The notes below the pieces were generated by a model. That model ran no database searches, had not been told where the DNA came from, and saw nothing but the letters and a program-made list of their open reading frames with translations. This document shows, one piece after another, positions 16,580-25,094 of a DNA stretch of 64,000 nucleotides; the first letter of the stretch is position 1; each line of letters starts with the position of its first letter. The DNA is from Micromonospora olivasterospora (GTDB lineage: Bacteria > Actinomycetota > Actinomycetes > Mycobacteriales > Micromonosporaceae), in NCBI RefSeq assembly GCF_007830265.1, contig NZ_VLKE01000001.1, forward strand, positions 1,674,001 to 1,738,000. The letters run 5' to 3'. Both the position numbers and the translations under genes were made by a program.

Positions 16580-17425
16580 ATGATCCAACTGTCCGGGGTG
16601 TCCCGTACCTTCGACGGCCGCGCCGGCCGCGTCGAGGCCCTGCGGGGCATCGATCTCGACGTCGCCGAGGGCGAGTTCCTCGCCGTACTCGGCCGCTCGG
16701 GCTGCGGCAAGTCCACCCTGCTGCGGATGATCGCCGGGCTGATCCCGGCGACCGCCGGGCAGATCACCGTCGCCGGTACGCCGATCACCCGCCCCCGTCG
16801 GGACATCGCCATGCTGTTCCAGCGGCCCGCCCTGCTGCCCTGGCGGTCGGTGCTGGACAACGTCCTGCTGCCCGTGGAGATCTTCGGCTGGAGCCGGGCC
16901 AAGCACCGGGAACGGGCCCGTGAGCTGCTCGAACTGGCCGGGCTGGCCGGGTTCGAGAAGCGGCTCCCGCACGAGCTCTCCGGCGGCATGCAGCAGCGGG
17001 TCTCGCTGTGCCGGTCGCTGATCGGCGACCCACGGGTGATGCTGATGGACGAGCCCTTCTCCGCCCTCGACGCGCTCACCCGCGAGGAGCTCTCCGGCGA
17101 GCTCCAGCGGATCCACGTGACGAGCGGGGCCACCGTCGTCTTCGTCACCCACTCGATCGACGAGGCGGTGCTGCTCGCCGACCGGGTGGTCGTGCTCAGC
17201 CCCCGTCCCGGCCGCATCCGGTCGACGGTCCAGGTGGACATCCCGCGGCCCCGCACCCTCGGCCGCAACGCCCACCTGGCCGACGTCGCCCGCGTCAGCG
17301 CCGAGCTGCACGAGCTGCTGATGGAGCGCGACGCCCCCACCGGCCCGGCCGACGCCGTCGCGACGCCGGCCGGCAGCGGCGTACGCGAGGAGGCGCCGGC
17401 GAAGGCCGGCACCGAGGGACGCTGA
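16580..17425 (+). CDS. ABC transporter ATP-binding protein, NitT/TauT family
   Basis: A 281-residue ATPase. Walker A is GRSGCGKST, the Q-loop region is MLFQRPALLPW, the signature is LSGGMQQRV, Walker B is VMLMDEPFSALD and the switch His is in FVTHSIDEA. It matches SsuB/TauB/NrtD ATPases and would energise the divergently encoded permease. The ATG at 16580 follows GGAGG (16566-16570); a longer open frame has no ribosome-binding site. It starts the plus-strand set with the LLM oxidoreductase and cupin genes. Confidence 0.93.
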   Translation: MIQLSGVSRTFDGRAGRVEALRGIDLDVAEGEFLAVLGRSGCGKSTLLRMIAGLIPATAGQITVAGTPITRPRRDIAMLFQRPALLPWRSVLDNVLLPVEIFGWSRAKHRERARELLELAGLAGFEKRLPHELSGGMQQRVSLCRSLIGDPRVMLMDEPFSALDALTREELSGELQRIHVTSGATVVFVTHSIDEAVLLADRVVVLSPRPGRIRSTVQVDIPRPRTLGRNAHLADVARVSAELHELLMERDAPTGPADAVATPAGSGVREEAPAKAGTEGR

Positions 17426-17427
17426 CC

Positions 17428-18378
17428 ATGCGGGTGTCCATCTTCACCGAGCCGCACCGCGGCGCCAGCTACGACGACCAGTTGCGCTTCGCGCGCGCGG
17501 TCGAGGCGGCCGGCTTCGAGGGCTTCCTCCGCGCCGACCACTACCAGTCGATGGGCGCCGACCCGGGGCTGCCCGGCCCCACCGACGCCTGGCTCACGCT
17601 GGCCGCCCTCGCCCGGGAGACCACCCGGATCCGGCTCGGCACCCTGGTCACCTCGGCCACGTTCCGGCTGCCCGGGCCGCTCGCGGTGATGGTCGCCCAG
17701 GTCGACCAGATGAGCGGCGGCCGGGTGGAGCTGGGCATCGGCGCCGGCTGGTACGAGCGGGAGCACACCTCGTACGGCATCCCGTTCCCCTCCGTCGGGG
17801 AGCGCTTCGACCGGCTGGCCGAGCAGCTCGAAGTGATCACGGGGCTGTGGCGCACTCCCGTCGACGAGACGTACAGCTTCACCGGCGAGCACTACCGGCT
17901 GGCCGACGCGCCCGCCCTGCCCAAGCCGGTGCAGCAGCCGGGCCCGCCGGTCATCGTCGGCGGGCGCGGCCCCAAGCGCACCCCCGAGCTGGCCGCCCGG
18001 TACGCCGACGAGTTCAACCTGCCGTTCAAGAGCGTCGCCGAGACGGCGGTCGCGTACGAGCGGGTGGCCGAGGCGTGCGAGCGCCACGGCCGTACGGAGT
18101 CGGGGCGGGCGCCGCTGGTGCTCTCCACCGGGATCGTGGTGGCCATCGGGCGGACCGACGCCGAGGCGCGGCGGCGGGCCGCGCCGCTGCACGTCAAGAG
18201 CGCCCTGCCGCCGGAGGATCCGGTGATCGGCTCCCCCGCCCAGTTGGTCGACCGGATCGGCGAGTTCGCCGCGATCGGGACGACCCGCGTGCACCTGCGG
18301 CTGATCGACCTCGCCGACCTCGACCACCTGGAACTCGTCGCGGCGGAGGTGCTGCCGCAGTTGGGAGCGGACCGATGA
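17428..18378 (+). CDS. LLM-class flavin/F420-dependent oxidoreductase
   Basis: A 316-residue luciferase-like TIM-barrel oxidoreductase (ADHYQSMGADPGLPGPTDAW; TTRIRLGTLVTSATFRLPGPLA; GRVELGIGAGWYEREHTSYGI). Actinobacterial relatives usually use F420, but FMN is possible. Three bases separate it from the ATPase gene, so it is co-transcribed with the importer and may act on the imported compound. The substrate is unknown. Confidence 0.88.
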   Translation: MRVSIFTEPHRGASYDDQLRFARAVEAAGFEGFLRADHYQSMGADPGLPGPTDAWLTLAALARETTRIRLGTLVTSATFRLPGPLAVMVAQVDQMSGGRVELGIGAGWYEREHTSYGIPFPSVGERFDRLAEQLEVITGLWRTPVDETYSFTGEHYRLADAPALPKPVQQPGPPVIVGGRGPKRTPELAARYADEFNLPFKSVAETAVAYERVAEACERHGRTESGRAPLVLSTGIVVAIGRTDAEARRRAAPLHVKSALPPEDPVIGSPAQLVDRIGEFAAIGTTRVHLRLIDLADLDHLELVAAEVLPQLGADR

Positions 18379-18689
18379 CCGACGTCGTCGACGGGGTCGA
18401 GCTGGGCCCGGTGGGCCAGGAGATCGTCTACGAGAACGACCGGGTGCGGGTGTGGCACATCCGGCTGGAGCCGGGCGAGCGCCAGCCGCTGCACCGCCAC
18501 GACCACCCGTACCTGGTCATCGCCGTGCAGGGCGCGAAGAACGTCGTGCAGACGATCGACGGGAAGACGATCGACGCGGACGAGCCGACCGGCGGAGTGG
18601 TCTACCGGGATCCGGGGGCGGTCCACATGCTCACCAACGTGGGAGACACGACGTACCTGGCGCGGTTGGTCGAGCTGAAGCAGCGGTAA
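18375..18689 (+). CDS. cupin-domain protein
   Basis: A 104-residue single-domain cupin (PGERQPLHRHDHPYLVIAVQG with three clustered His; then GAVHMLTNVGDTTYLARLVELK). The His cluster suggests metal binding. The ATG overlaps the LLM oxidoreductase stop (ATGA), so the two products are made together. The role is unknown; catabolic dioxygenase, isomerase or ligand-sensor functions are all seen among small cupins. Confidence 0.85.
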   Translation: MTDVVDGVELGPVGQEIVYENDRVRVWHIRLEPGERQPLHRHDHPYLVIAVQGAKNVVQTIDGKTIDADEPTGGVVYRDPGAVHMLTNVGDTTYLARLVELKQR

Positions 18690-18753
18690 GCAGCCACGAC
18701 GCCGCGCCGCGTCAAGGTGGCGATCGGGCGTACCGGGCCGTAACGTGCCCGAT

Positions 18754-21569
18754 ATGGCCTATCGCACGTGGGGCAGATGGCTGCTCACGGCGCTCGGGGT
18801 GAGCGTGCTGGCCGGAGCCGGCCAGCTCGGCGTCGCGTACGGGTTCGGCATCGTCCAACTCACCGGCGCCTTCACCGACGCCACCGTCAACCGCTGGCCG
18901 GCCCAACTGGTCTGGGTCGGCTGGTTCGCCGCGAGCGCCGCCGTGGTCGGCGCCATCGTCACCGAACGACTCGCCCGCGCCCGCGGTGCCATGGGCACCA
19001 CGGCCGGGCGGCTCGGGACGGCTGGCGCCTCGGCGCTGGGCGCGACCGTCGTCGCGCCGCTGTGCATGCAGCCGGCGCGGGCCGCCGAGCTGAACAACGT
19101 GGACCCGGTCTGGGCGGTCGCCATCTGCGCGATCCTCGGCGCGGTGCTCGGCGCCGGGGCCGCCCTCGCCGTGCTGCTCCGCCCGCCGCTGGGCTGGAAC
19201 GTCGCGACGGTGGCCTGCGGGATCTGGGCCATCGCCCTCCTCTCGTCCCTGCCCGGGCTGCTCGGCACCGGCCCACTGCACACCGTACGGCTCGGGGTGC
19301 CGGAGCCCAGGTGGCTGAGCGTCGACGCGGCGCAGCGGCTGGCGATGCTCGTACTGCCGCTGCTGGCCCTGCTCGCTGGCGCAGCCTCGGGCGCGCTGGC
19401 CCGCTGGCGCAACCACCCCCCGATCATCGGCGGTGCGGCCGGCGCGGCCGGCCCGGTGGTGGTCGCCTTCGCCTACCTGACCGCCGGCCCCGGCGACGCC
19501 GCCGACCGGTACCAGCTCGCGCCCTACTACGGTGCCCTGATCGCCGTCTTCGCCGGCGTGCTCGGTTCGACGGCCGCCACGCTGGTCCGCTGGCCGCTCA
19601 CCGCCCACGACGCCGCCGACGGTGCCGCTGACCCGGCGATCGAGCCCACCGACATCCTCCGCCCCCTGCCCACCGGCCCCGCCAGGCCCACCGGTGACGA
19701 GCCCGATGCCGCCACCGTCGGCCTGGCCGGCACCGTCGACCTGGCCCGCAGCGGCGGCCCGGTCGACCGCGGCGGCACCGACGACCGGGGCGCCCGCCGG
19801 GTGGCCGCGACCGTCGGCGAGCCGCTGCCCCACCCCGCCGCCGAGCCGGTCCCGGCCGCCGATGTCGCCGATGTCGGGGATGCCGCCGGGCCCGCCCACG
19901 CGGCGACGGACGACCGGCCGGCGCGCACCGGCGGGCGCGGGGGCCGCGCGCCGGGCAGCACGCCCGACCCCGCCCCGGCCCACTGGGACTGGCCAGCGCC
20001 CGCGGACGCACCGGCCGCCGAGGAGAGGCTGGCCGCTCCGGTCGCGCGGCAGGAGACGAGTGCCTCCGTCGAACCGGCCCCGGTCACGCGGCAGGAAGCC
20101 GCACCCGCTGCCGGGGAGGAAGCGGCTCCGGCCGCGCGCGAGCAGGCGGCTCCCGCCGTGCGGGACGAGCCGGCTCCGGCCGTGCGGGACGAGCCGGTCC
20201 CGGTCGCGCGGGGTGGGGCGGACTCCCGCGTCGCGCCCGCCCCGCGGGAGAAGCGGACCCGGAAGCCGAAGGACTCCGCCGCGTCCGGTCCGGTTGGCCC
20301 CGGCCCAGCCGTGGCGGATCCGGCCGCCTCCGACCCGGCCAGCTCCGACCCGGCCGGGCCGAGCCCCGCGCTGGCCGACCCGGCCGCCTCCGTGCCGGCG
20401 GGCGGTGCGGCCGGTCGGAGCGGCGCCCGCAAGCGGCCGGGCAGGGCCACAGCCGACGCCGCCGCGTCCGCCGGGACGGACACCCGCCCGGGCGCGGCCG
20501 GCGCGCCGGCCGAGGTGACGGCCCCGGTCCCCGGGCCGGCGGCCGCCCCGGCCAACCCCGACGCCGCAGTCCCCGGCCCGGCCGCGAGCCCGGTGCGCCC
20601 GAGCGTCGATCACGACCGTACGGACGCGAGCGCCATCCGGGCCGCCGCGAGCCCGGGGCACGCCGACGCAGGCCAGCGCCGCACCGACGCGAGCACCGCC
20701 CGCGCGGAAGAAGACCCGACCGGCGCCGGCGCCCGCCCGGCTGTCACGGACAGGTCCGCCACCGGCACCGGCCCGGCCCATGCCGACCCTGGCCCGGTCA
20801 CCGGGCACGCCCCGGCGGCCGGCGCGGACAGCAGCGCGCGGGTGGTCCACCAGGGGGCGGCTGGCTCCGTCGCCGGCCCCGGTACGCCGCGCGGCAACCC
20901 CGTGCCGCCCGCTCCCCGCAACCCGGCGACGGCTGGTCCGACGGCCTTCCCGGCACCGGGGCGCCCCGGTCCGGCGTACTTCGAGGCGCCCTCCATCGAC
21001 GACCTGGCGCCGCCCGCCGTACCCCAGCCGACCTGGTCCGCCGCCGAGCCGGTTCCGCCGTACGCGCCCGGCGGGCCGACGGAGCCCGAGTTCATCGACC
21101 CGGCTTCCCTCCCCCGGCACCGGGCCCCCATGCCCGAGCCCGACCTGGACCGCGCCTCGAACTGGGACGCCCTGGCCAGCACCGCCCGCCGGGCCGGGCC
21201 CCAGCCGGTCGACTGGGCGGTCCCGGTCGCCCGTGGCCCCGTGGGACCCTCGGTCGGCCACGACCCGGCCTGGTCCGCCGCCTACCCGGGCGAGCCGCCG
21301 GCCGGCGACAATGGTTCGGCCGCCGGTGTTCCCGCCGGGGCAACCGAGGAATCGAGCGGCGGCCTGTCCCGGATCCGGCGGGGCCTGTTCCGGCGCAACC
21401 GGCCCCGGGCCAGCGAGGACGCCGGGACGGACCGCGACAACGGGGGCCGCGAGATGGAGCCGCTGCCCGCGCAGGACGCGGACTACGTGGACTGGGTCGC
21501 CGGCCTCTCCCACCCCAGGGCCGGTCAGGACGGCAGCCGCCGTCCCCCGGCCGCCACCACCGAGACTGA
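18754..21569 (+). CDS. membrane protein with six or so N-terminal transmembrane segments and long Pro/Ala-rich cytoplasmic tail; probable frameshift near the 3' end
   Basis: The first 300 residues are a hydrophobic multi-span domain (for example WLLTALGVSVLAGAGQLGVAYGF and MLVLPLLALLAGAASGALARW). About 640 residues of low-complexity Pro/Ala/Asp sequence follow, then a conserved-looking end (LPAQDADYVDWVAGLSHP). The frame as given does not stop there and stays open to 22656, running antisense through the whole aldo/keto reductase gene. One base change near 21540 (run gtccccc) would instead give SPGRHHRD and a TGA at 21567-21569, which is a more natural end. The 3' boundary given here assumes that correction. 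Start: ATG 18754; GTG 18745 is possible. No function is recognised. Confidence 0.65.
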
Positions 21570-21597
21570 CCGCGCCGCGCCCACGATCGGGCACCCG

Positions 21598-22551
21598 TCA
21601 GAGGATGGCGTCCAGGGCGTCGAGGTCGGCGTCGGTGGGCTGCCAGGTGCCGGCCTCGGCGTTGGCCCGCACCTGCTCCGGCGTGGTGGCGCCGGCGATC
21701 ACCGAGGCCACCACGGGCCGGGCGGCCAGCCCGCCGATGGCCACCTGGAGCAGGGACAGGCCGCGCTCCGCGGCGTACGCCTCCAGCGCCTCGATGGTGT
21801 CCCAGTCCGCGGCGGCCAGGCGCTGCGCGTACCGGCCGCCGGCGGAGAGCCGGCTGCCGGCGGGCGGCGCCTCGCTCCGCTTGTACTTGCCGGTGAGCAG
21901 CCCGTTGGCCAGCGGGAAGAACGGCAGCATGCCCAGGCCGAACCGCTCGCAGGCGGGGATGACGTCGGCCTCGACGCCGCGCTCCAGCAGGCTGTAGTGG
22001 TTCTGCGCGCTGACGAACCGGGTCAGCCCCTGGGAGGAGGCGGTCCAGTCGGCGTCGGCGATCTGCCAGCCGGCGAAGTTGGAGTTGCCCAGGTAGCGGA
22101 CCTTGCCGGCGCGGACCAGGTCGTCCAGGGCGGCGAGGGTCTCGTCGATCGGGGTGCCGGGGTCGGGCTCGTGCATCTGGTACAGGTCGATGTGGTCGGT
22201 GCCGAGCCGGCGCAGCGACGCCTCCACCGCCCGGGCGATGTACCGCCGCGAGCCCCGCGCGCCGAAGTCCGGCCCGTTGAGGCCGTGCATGTCCATGCCG
22301 AACTTGGTGGCCAGCACCACGTCGTCCCGCCGGCCCTTGAGCGCCTGGCCGAGCAGCTCCTCCGAGCCGCCCTGCGGCTCGCCGTAGATGTCGGCGGTGT
22401 CGAACAGGGTGATCCCGGCGTCGAGGGCGGCGTCGACGACCGCGCGGGTGCCGTCGGGGTCGAGCTTGCGGCCGAAGTTGTTGCAGCCGACGCCGACCGC
22501 GGACACCACGAGCCCGGAGTCGCCCAGCCGGCGATAGGTCATCTCAGTCAC
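21598..22551 (-). CDS. aldo/keto reductase
   Basis: A 317-residue NADPH-dependent (beta/alpha)8-barrel oxidoreductase. The catalytic tetrad is visible: Asp and Tyr in FDTADIYG, Lys in LATKFG and His in YQMHEPD. The cofactor-binding end is VIAGATTPEQVRANA. It resembles the YhdN/Kvbeta-like group of actinobacterial AKRs acting on aldehydes or ketones of unknown identity. The GTG at 22551 is used; an ATG three codons later is an alternative. It lies convergent to the 18754 gene and 19 bases from the ABC-F gene, probably in one transcript with it. Confidence 0.93.
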   Translation of the reverse strand: MTEMTYRRLGDSGLVVSAVGVGCNNFGRKLDPDGTRAVVDAALDAGITLFDTADIYGEPQGGSEELLGQALKGRRDDVVLATKFGMDMHGLNGPDFGARGSRRYIARAVEASLRRLGTDHIDLYQMHEPDPGTPIDETLAALDDLVRAGKVRYLGNSNFAGWQIADADWTASSQGLTRFVSAQNHYSLLERGVEADVIPACERFGLGMLPFFPLANGLLTGKYKRSEAPPAGSRLSAGGRYAQRLAAADWDTIEALEAYAAERGLSLLQVAIGGLAARPVVASVIAGATTPEQVRANAEAGTWQPTDADLDALDAIL

Positions 22552-22570
22552 GAGATCAACCCTATGCCTC

Positions 22571-24250
22571 TCACCGGACGTCCCAGACCGGCTCCGGGGT
22601 CTCCACCACCTCGCCGTCGCCGCGGAACAGCACGAACCGGTCGAAGGTACGGGTGAACCAGCGGTCGTGGGTCACCGCGAGCACCGTCCCCTCGAACGCG
22701 TTCAGGCCGGCTTCGAGGGCCTCCGCGCTGGCCAGGTCGAGGTTGTCGGTGGGCTCGTCGAGCAGGAGCAGGGTCGCCCCGGACAGCTCCAGCAGCAGCA
22801 CCAGGAAGCGGGCCTGCTGCCCGCCCGAGAGGGTGCCGAGCCGCTGGTCGCCCTGCCCGGCCAGCTCGTACCGGGACAGCGCCGCCATCGCCGCGTGCCG
22901 GTCCATCCCGGCCCGGTGCTCGTCGCCCCGCCAGAGGATGTCGACCAGCGTCCGCTCCATCAGCTCGGGGCGGTCGTGGGTCTGCGAGAAGTGGCCGGGG
23001 CGGACCCGCGCGCCGAGCCGCACCATGCCGTCGTGGGCCACCGAGGCGAGGGCCGCCGCGCCGTCGACCGGCCCGTTGGCCGGGTCCGGGTCGGTGCCGC
23101 CCCGCGCCAGCAGCCGCAGGAAGTGCGACTTGCCGGTGCCGTTCGCGCCGAGCACCGCCACCCGGTCGCCGTACCAGACCTCCAGGTCGAAGGGGTACGT
23201 CAGGCCGTCCAGCTCCAGCTGCTCGGCGACCACCGCGCGCTTGCCGGTCCGCCCGCCGCTCAGGCGCATCCGGATGTCCTGGTCCTTCGGCGGTACGGGC
23301 GGCGGCCCGGCCTCCTCGAACTTGCGCAGCCGGGTCTGTGCGGCCTGGTACCGCGAGGCCATCCCGTCGTTGTACGCGGCTTTCTGCTTGTACATCAGCA
23401 CCAGCTCGCGCAGCTTCTGGTGCTCCTCGTCCCAGCGGCGGCGCTGCTCGTCGAGGCGGGCGTGCCGGGCCACCCGGGCCTCGTGCCAGCTCGCGAAGCC
23501 GCCCGGGTGCACCCAGGCGCTGCCGCCCTCGACGGCCACCACCCGGTCGGCGGTCTGCGCCAGCAGCTCCCGGTCGTGCGAGACGTACAGCACCGACTTG
23601 CCCGACTCCCGCAGCCGCGCCTCCAGCCAGCGCTTGCCGGGCACGTCGAGGAAGTTGTCCGGCTCGTCGAGCAGCAGCACCTCGTCGGTGCCGCGCAGCA
23701 GCAGTTCCAGGGCGAAGCGCTTCTGCTGCCCGCCGGAGAGGGTCCGCACGGGACGCTCCCGCGCGCCGTCCCACGGCAGGTCGAGCACGATCGTGGCGAC
23801 GGTGTCGCAGAGCACCTCGGCGTCGTACCCGCCGACCTCTCCCCAGGCGGCGAGCGCGTCGGCGTACGCGAGCTGGGCCTTGCCGGCCGCGCTGCTGTAC
23901 TTGCCGCGCACCTCGGCCGCCCGCATGGCCGCCTCGGTCTCGGCGAGCCGGTGGCCGGCGTCGCGCAGCGTCGGCGGGGCGAGCGACAGCGCCAGGTCGG
24001 CGAGGGTGGAGTCGTCGCCGATCATGCCGATGAACTGCCGCATCACGCCGAGGCCGCCGGAGCGGGAGACGGCGCCGGTCTTCACCGGCAGGTCCCCGGC
24101 GACCATCCGCAGCAGCGTGGTCTTGCCCGCGCCGTTGGGGCCGACGAGGGCGACCTTGGCCCCCTCACCGACCCGGAACGACACGTCGGTGAAGAGCTCC
24201 CGGCCGTCGGGCAGGATGTGCCCGACCGCCGCCACGTCCACGTATCCCAC
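22571..24250 (-). CDS. ABC-F family ATPase
   Basis: A 559-residue cytoplasmic protein with two fused ABC domains and no membrane segments. The first domain has Walker A GPNGAGKTT, signature LSGGQQKRF and LLLDEPDNFLDV. The second has GANGTGKSH, LSGGQQARF and LLLDEPTDNLDL. The linker between them is charged and helical. ABC-F proteins act on the ribosome, either as translation factors or as antibiotic-resistance proteins; the sequence alone does not decide which. The second Walker A has His after the Ser instead of the usual Thr/Ser. The GTG at 24250 follows a GGAGG site; the open frame further upstream lacks one. Confidence 0.92.
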   Translation of the reverse strand: MGYVDVAAVGHILPDGRELFTDVSFRVGEGAKVALVGPNGAGKTTLLRMVAGDLPVKTGAVSRSGGLGVMRQFIGMIGDDSTLADLALSLAPPTLRDAGHRLAETEAAMRAAEVRGKYSSAAGKAQLAYADALAAWGEVGGYDAEVLCDTVATIVLDLPWDGARERPVRTLSGGQQKRFALELLLRGTDEVLLLDEPDNFLDVPGKRWLEARLRESGKSVLYVSHDRELLAQTADRVVAVEGGSAWVHPGGFASWHEARVARHARLDEQRRRWDEEHQKLRELVLMYKQKAAYNDGMASRYQAAQTRLRKFEEAGPPPVPPKDQDIRMRLSGGRTGKRAVVAEQLELDGLTYPFDLEVWYGDRVAVLGANGTGKSHFLRLLARGGTDPDPANGPVDGAAALASVAHDGMVRLGARVRPGHFSQTHDRPELMERTLVDILWRGDEHRAGMDRHAAMAALSRYELAGQGDQRLGTLSGGQQARFLVLLLELSGATLLLLDEPTDNLDLASAEALEAGLNAFEGTVLAVTHDRWFTRTFDRFVLFRGDGEVVETPEPVWDVR

Positions 24251-24291
24251 GCCGGCATCCTCCCGGAGGGACCGGGACGGGCTCCAGCCAA

Positions 24292-24906
24292 TTACCGGGT
24301 GACCCGCAGCACCCGGAAGCCCTTTTGGCTGGCGTGCCGCTCCACCTGCCAGCCCTGCTCGACCAGCCACCGGTGCAGCGAGTCGCCGCCGAGGTGCCGC
24401 GCGATCACCAGCCACGCCACGCCGTCCGGGGCGAGCCGGGGCAGCCAGCGCCTGAGCAGCTCGTGCAGGCCCTCCTTGCCGACATGGATCGGCGGGTTGG
24501 ACCAGAGCTGCGCGAAGGTCAGCCCGTCCGGCACCTCGTCCGGGGCGGCCACCCGTACCCGGTCGGCGGCGCCGAGCCGGGCCGCGTTGGCGGCGGTGAG
24601 TTCCCGGGCCCGCTTGTTGACGTCTACCGCCCAGACGGCGGCCCGGGGCGCGCGGTCGGCGAGCACGCAGGTGATCGGGCCGAAGCCGCAGCCCAGGTCG
24701 AGCAGGGGCCCGGCGACCTCCGGGGCCGGCAGCTCGGCCTTGCGCAGCAGCACGGCCGTGCCCGGGTCGAGGCGGTCGGCGGAGAAGACCCCGCCGGCCG
24801 AGGCCAGTGTGTAGGCACGCCCGGCGACGGTGAACTCGACCTCCCGGGGGCGGGCCGGGACGGCGGGCTCAGCGGTGAAGTAGTGGTCGCCGGTCACGCC
24901 CGGCAT
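24292..24906 (-). CDS. class I SAM-dependent methyltransferase, RsmC/RlmG-like
   Basis: About 204 residues. The SAM-binding motif is LLDLGCGFGPITCVLA, the acidic motif II is VWAVDVNKRA, and the NPPIH motif (LWSNPPIHVGK) is typical of N2-guanine rRNA methyltransferases of the RsmC type. Likely role: methylation of a guanine in rRNA. The ATG at 24906 is used; the GTG at 24897 (VTGDHYF) is equally plausible and neither has a clear ribosome-binding site. It lies 41 bases ahead of the ABC-F gene on the same strand, so both may serve the ribosome. Confidence 0.85.
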   Translation of the reverse strand: MPGVTGDHYFTAEPAVPARPREVEFTVAGRAYTLASAGGVFSADRLDPGTAVLLRKAELPAPEVAGPLLDLGCGFGPITCVLADRAPRAAVWAVDVNKRARELTAANAARLGAADRVRVAAPDEVPDGLTFAQLWSNPPIHVGKEGLHELLRRWLPRLAPDGVAWLVIARHLGGDSLHRWLVEQGWQVERHASQKGFRVLRVTR

Positions 24907-25052
24907 TCTCGCACTGGCGCCGCGCGCCGCTGCTCTCGGCCGCGCGCCAGTCGTTCCCGACCGCTCGCCGCCGCGCCGGGGACGCGCCGCCGTGCTCGCC
25001 CGCCTGCCCCGGCCCACTGCCAGGCGACACGCCACTCCGCCGCAATTTCTCA

Positions 25053-25077
25053 TTATTACCCGCTAAAGGGATAATAA
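25053..25077. promoter_or_regulatory. AT-rich palindrome upstream of the repeat membrane protein
   Basis: TTATTACCC (25053-25061) and GGGATAATAA (25068-25077) form inverted arms with one bulged base and a six-base centre. They lie 18 bases before the start of the 25095 gene. The AT-rich block stands out against the surrounding GC and may overlap a promoter or be an operator. Confidence 0.4.
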
Positions 25078-25094
25078 GTCCTACCCTGGGCGAC

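Noticed and set aside
18745..22656. A single 1303-codon gene including everything antisense to the aldo/keto reductase
   Set aside because: The part after about 21570 reads as reverse-strand sequence of a well-conserved enzyme, and a one-base correction gives a natural stop before it.
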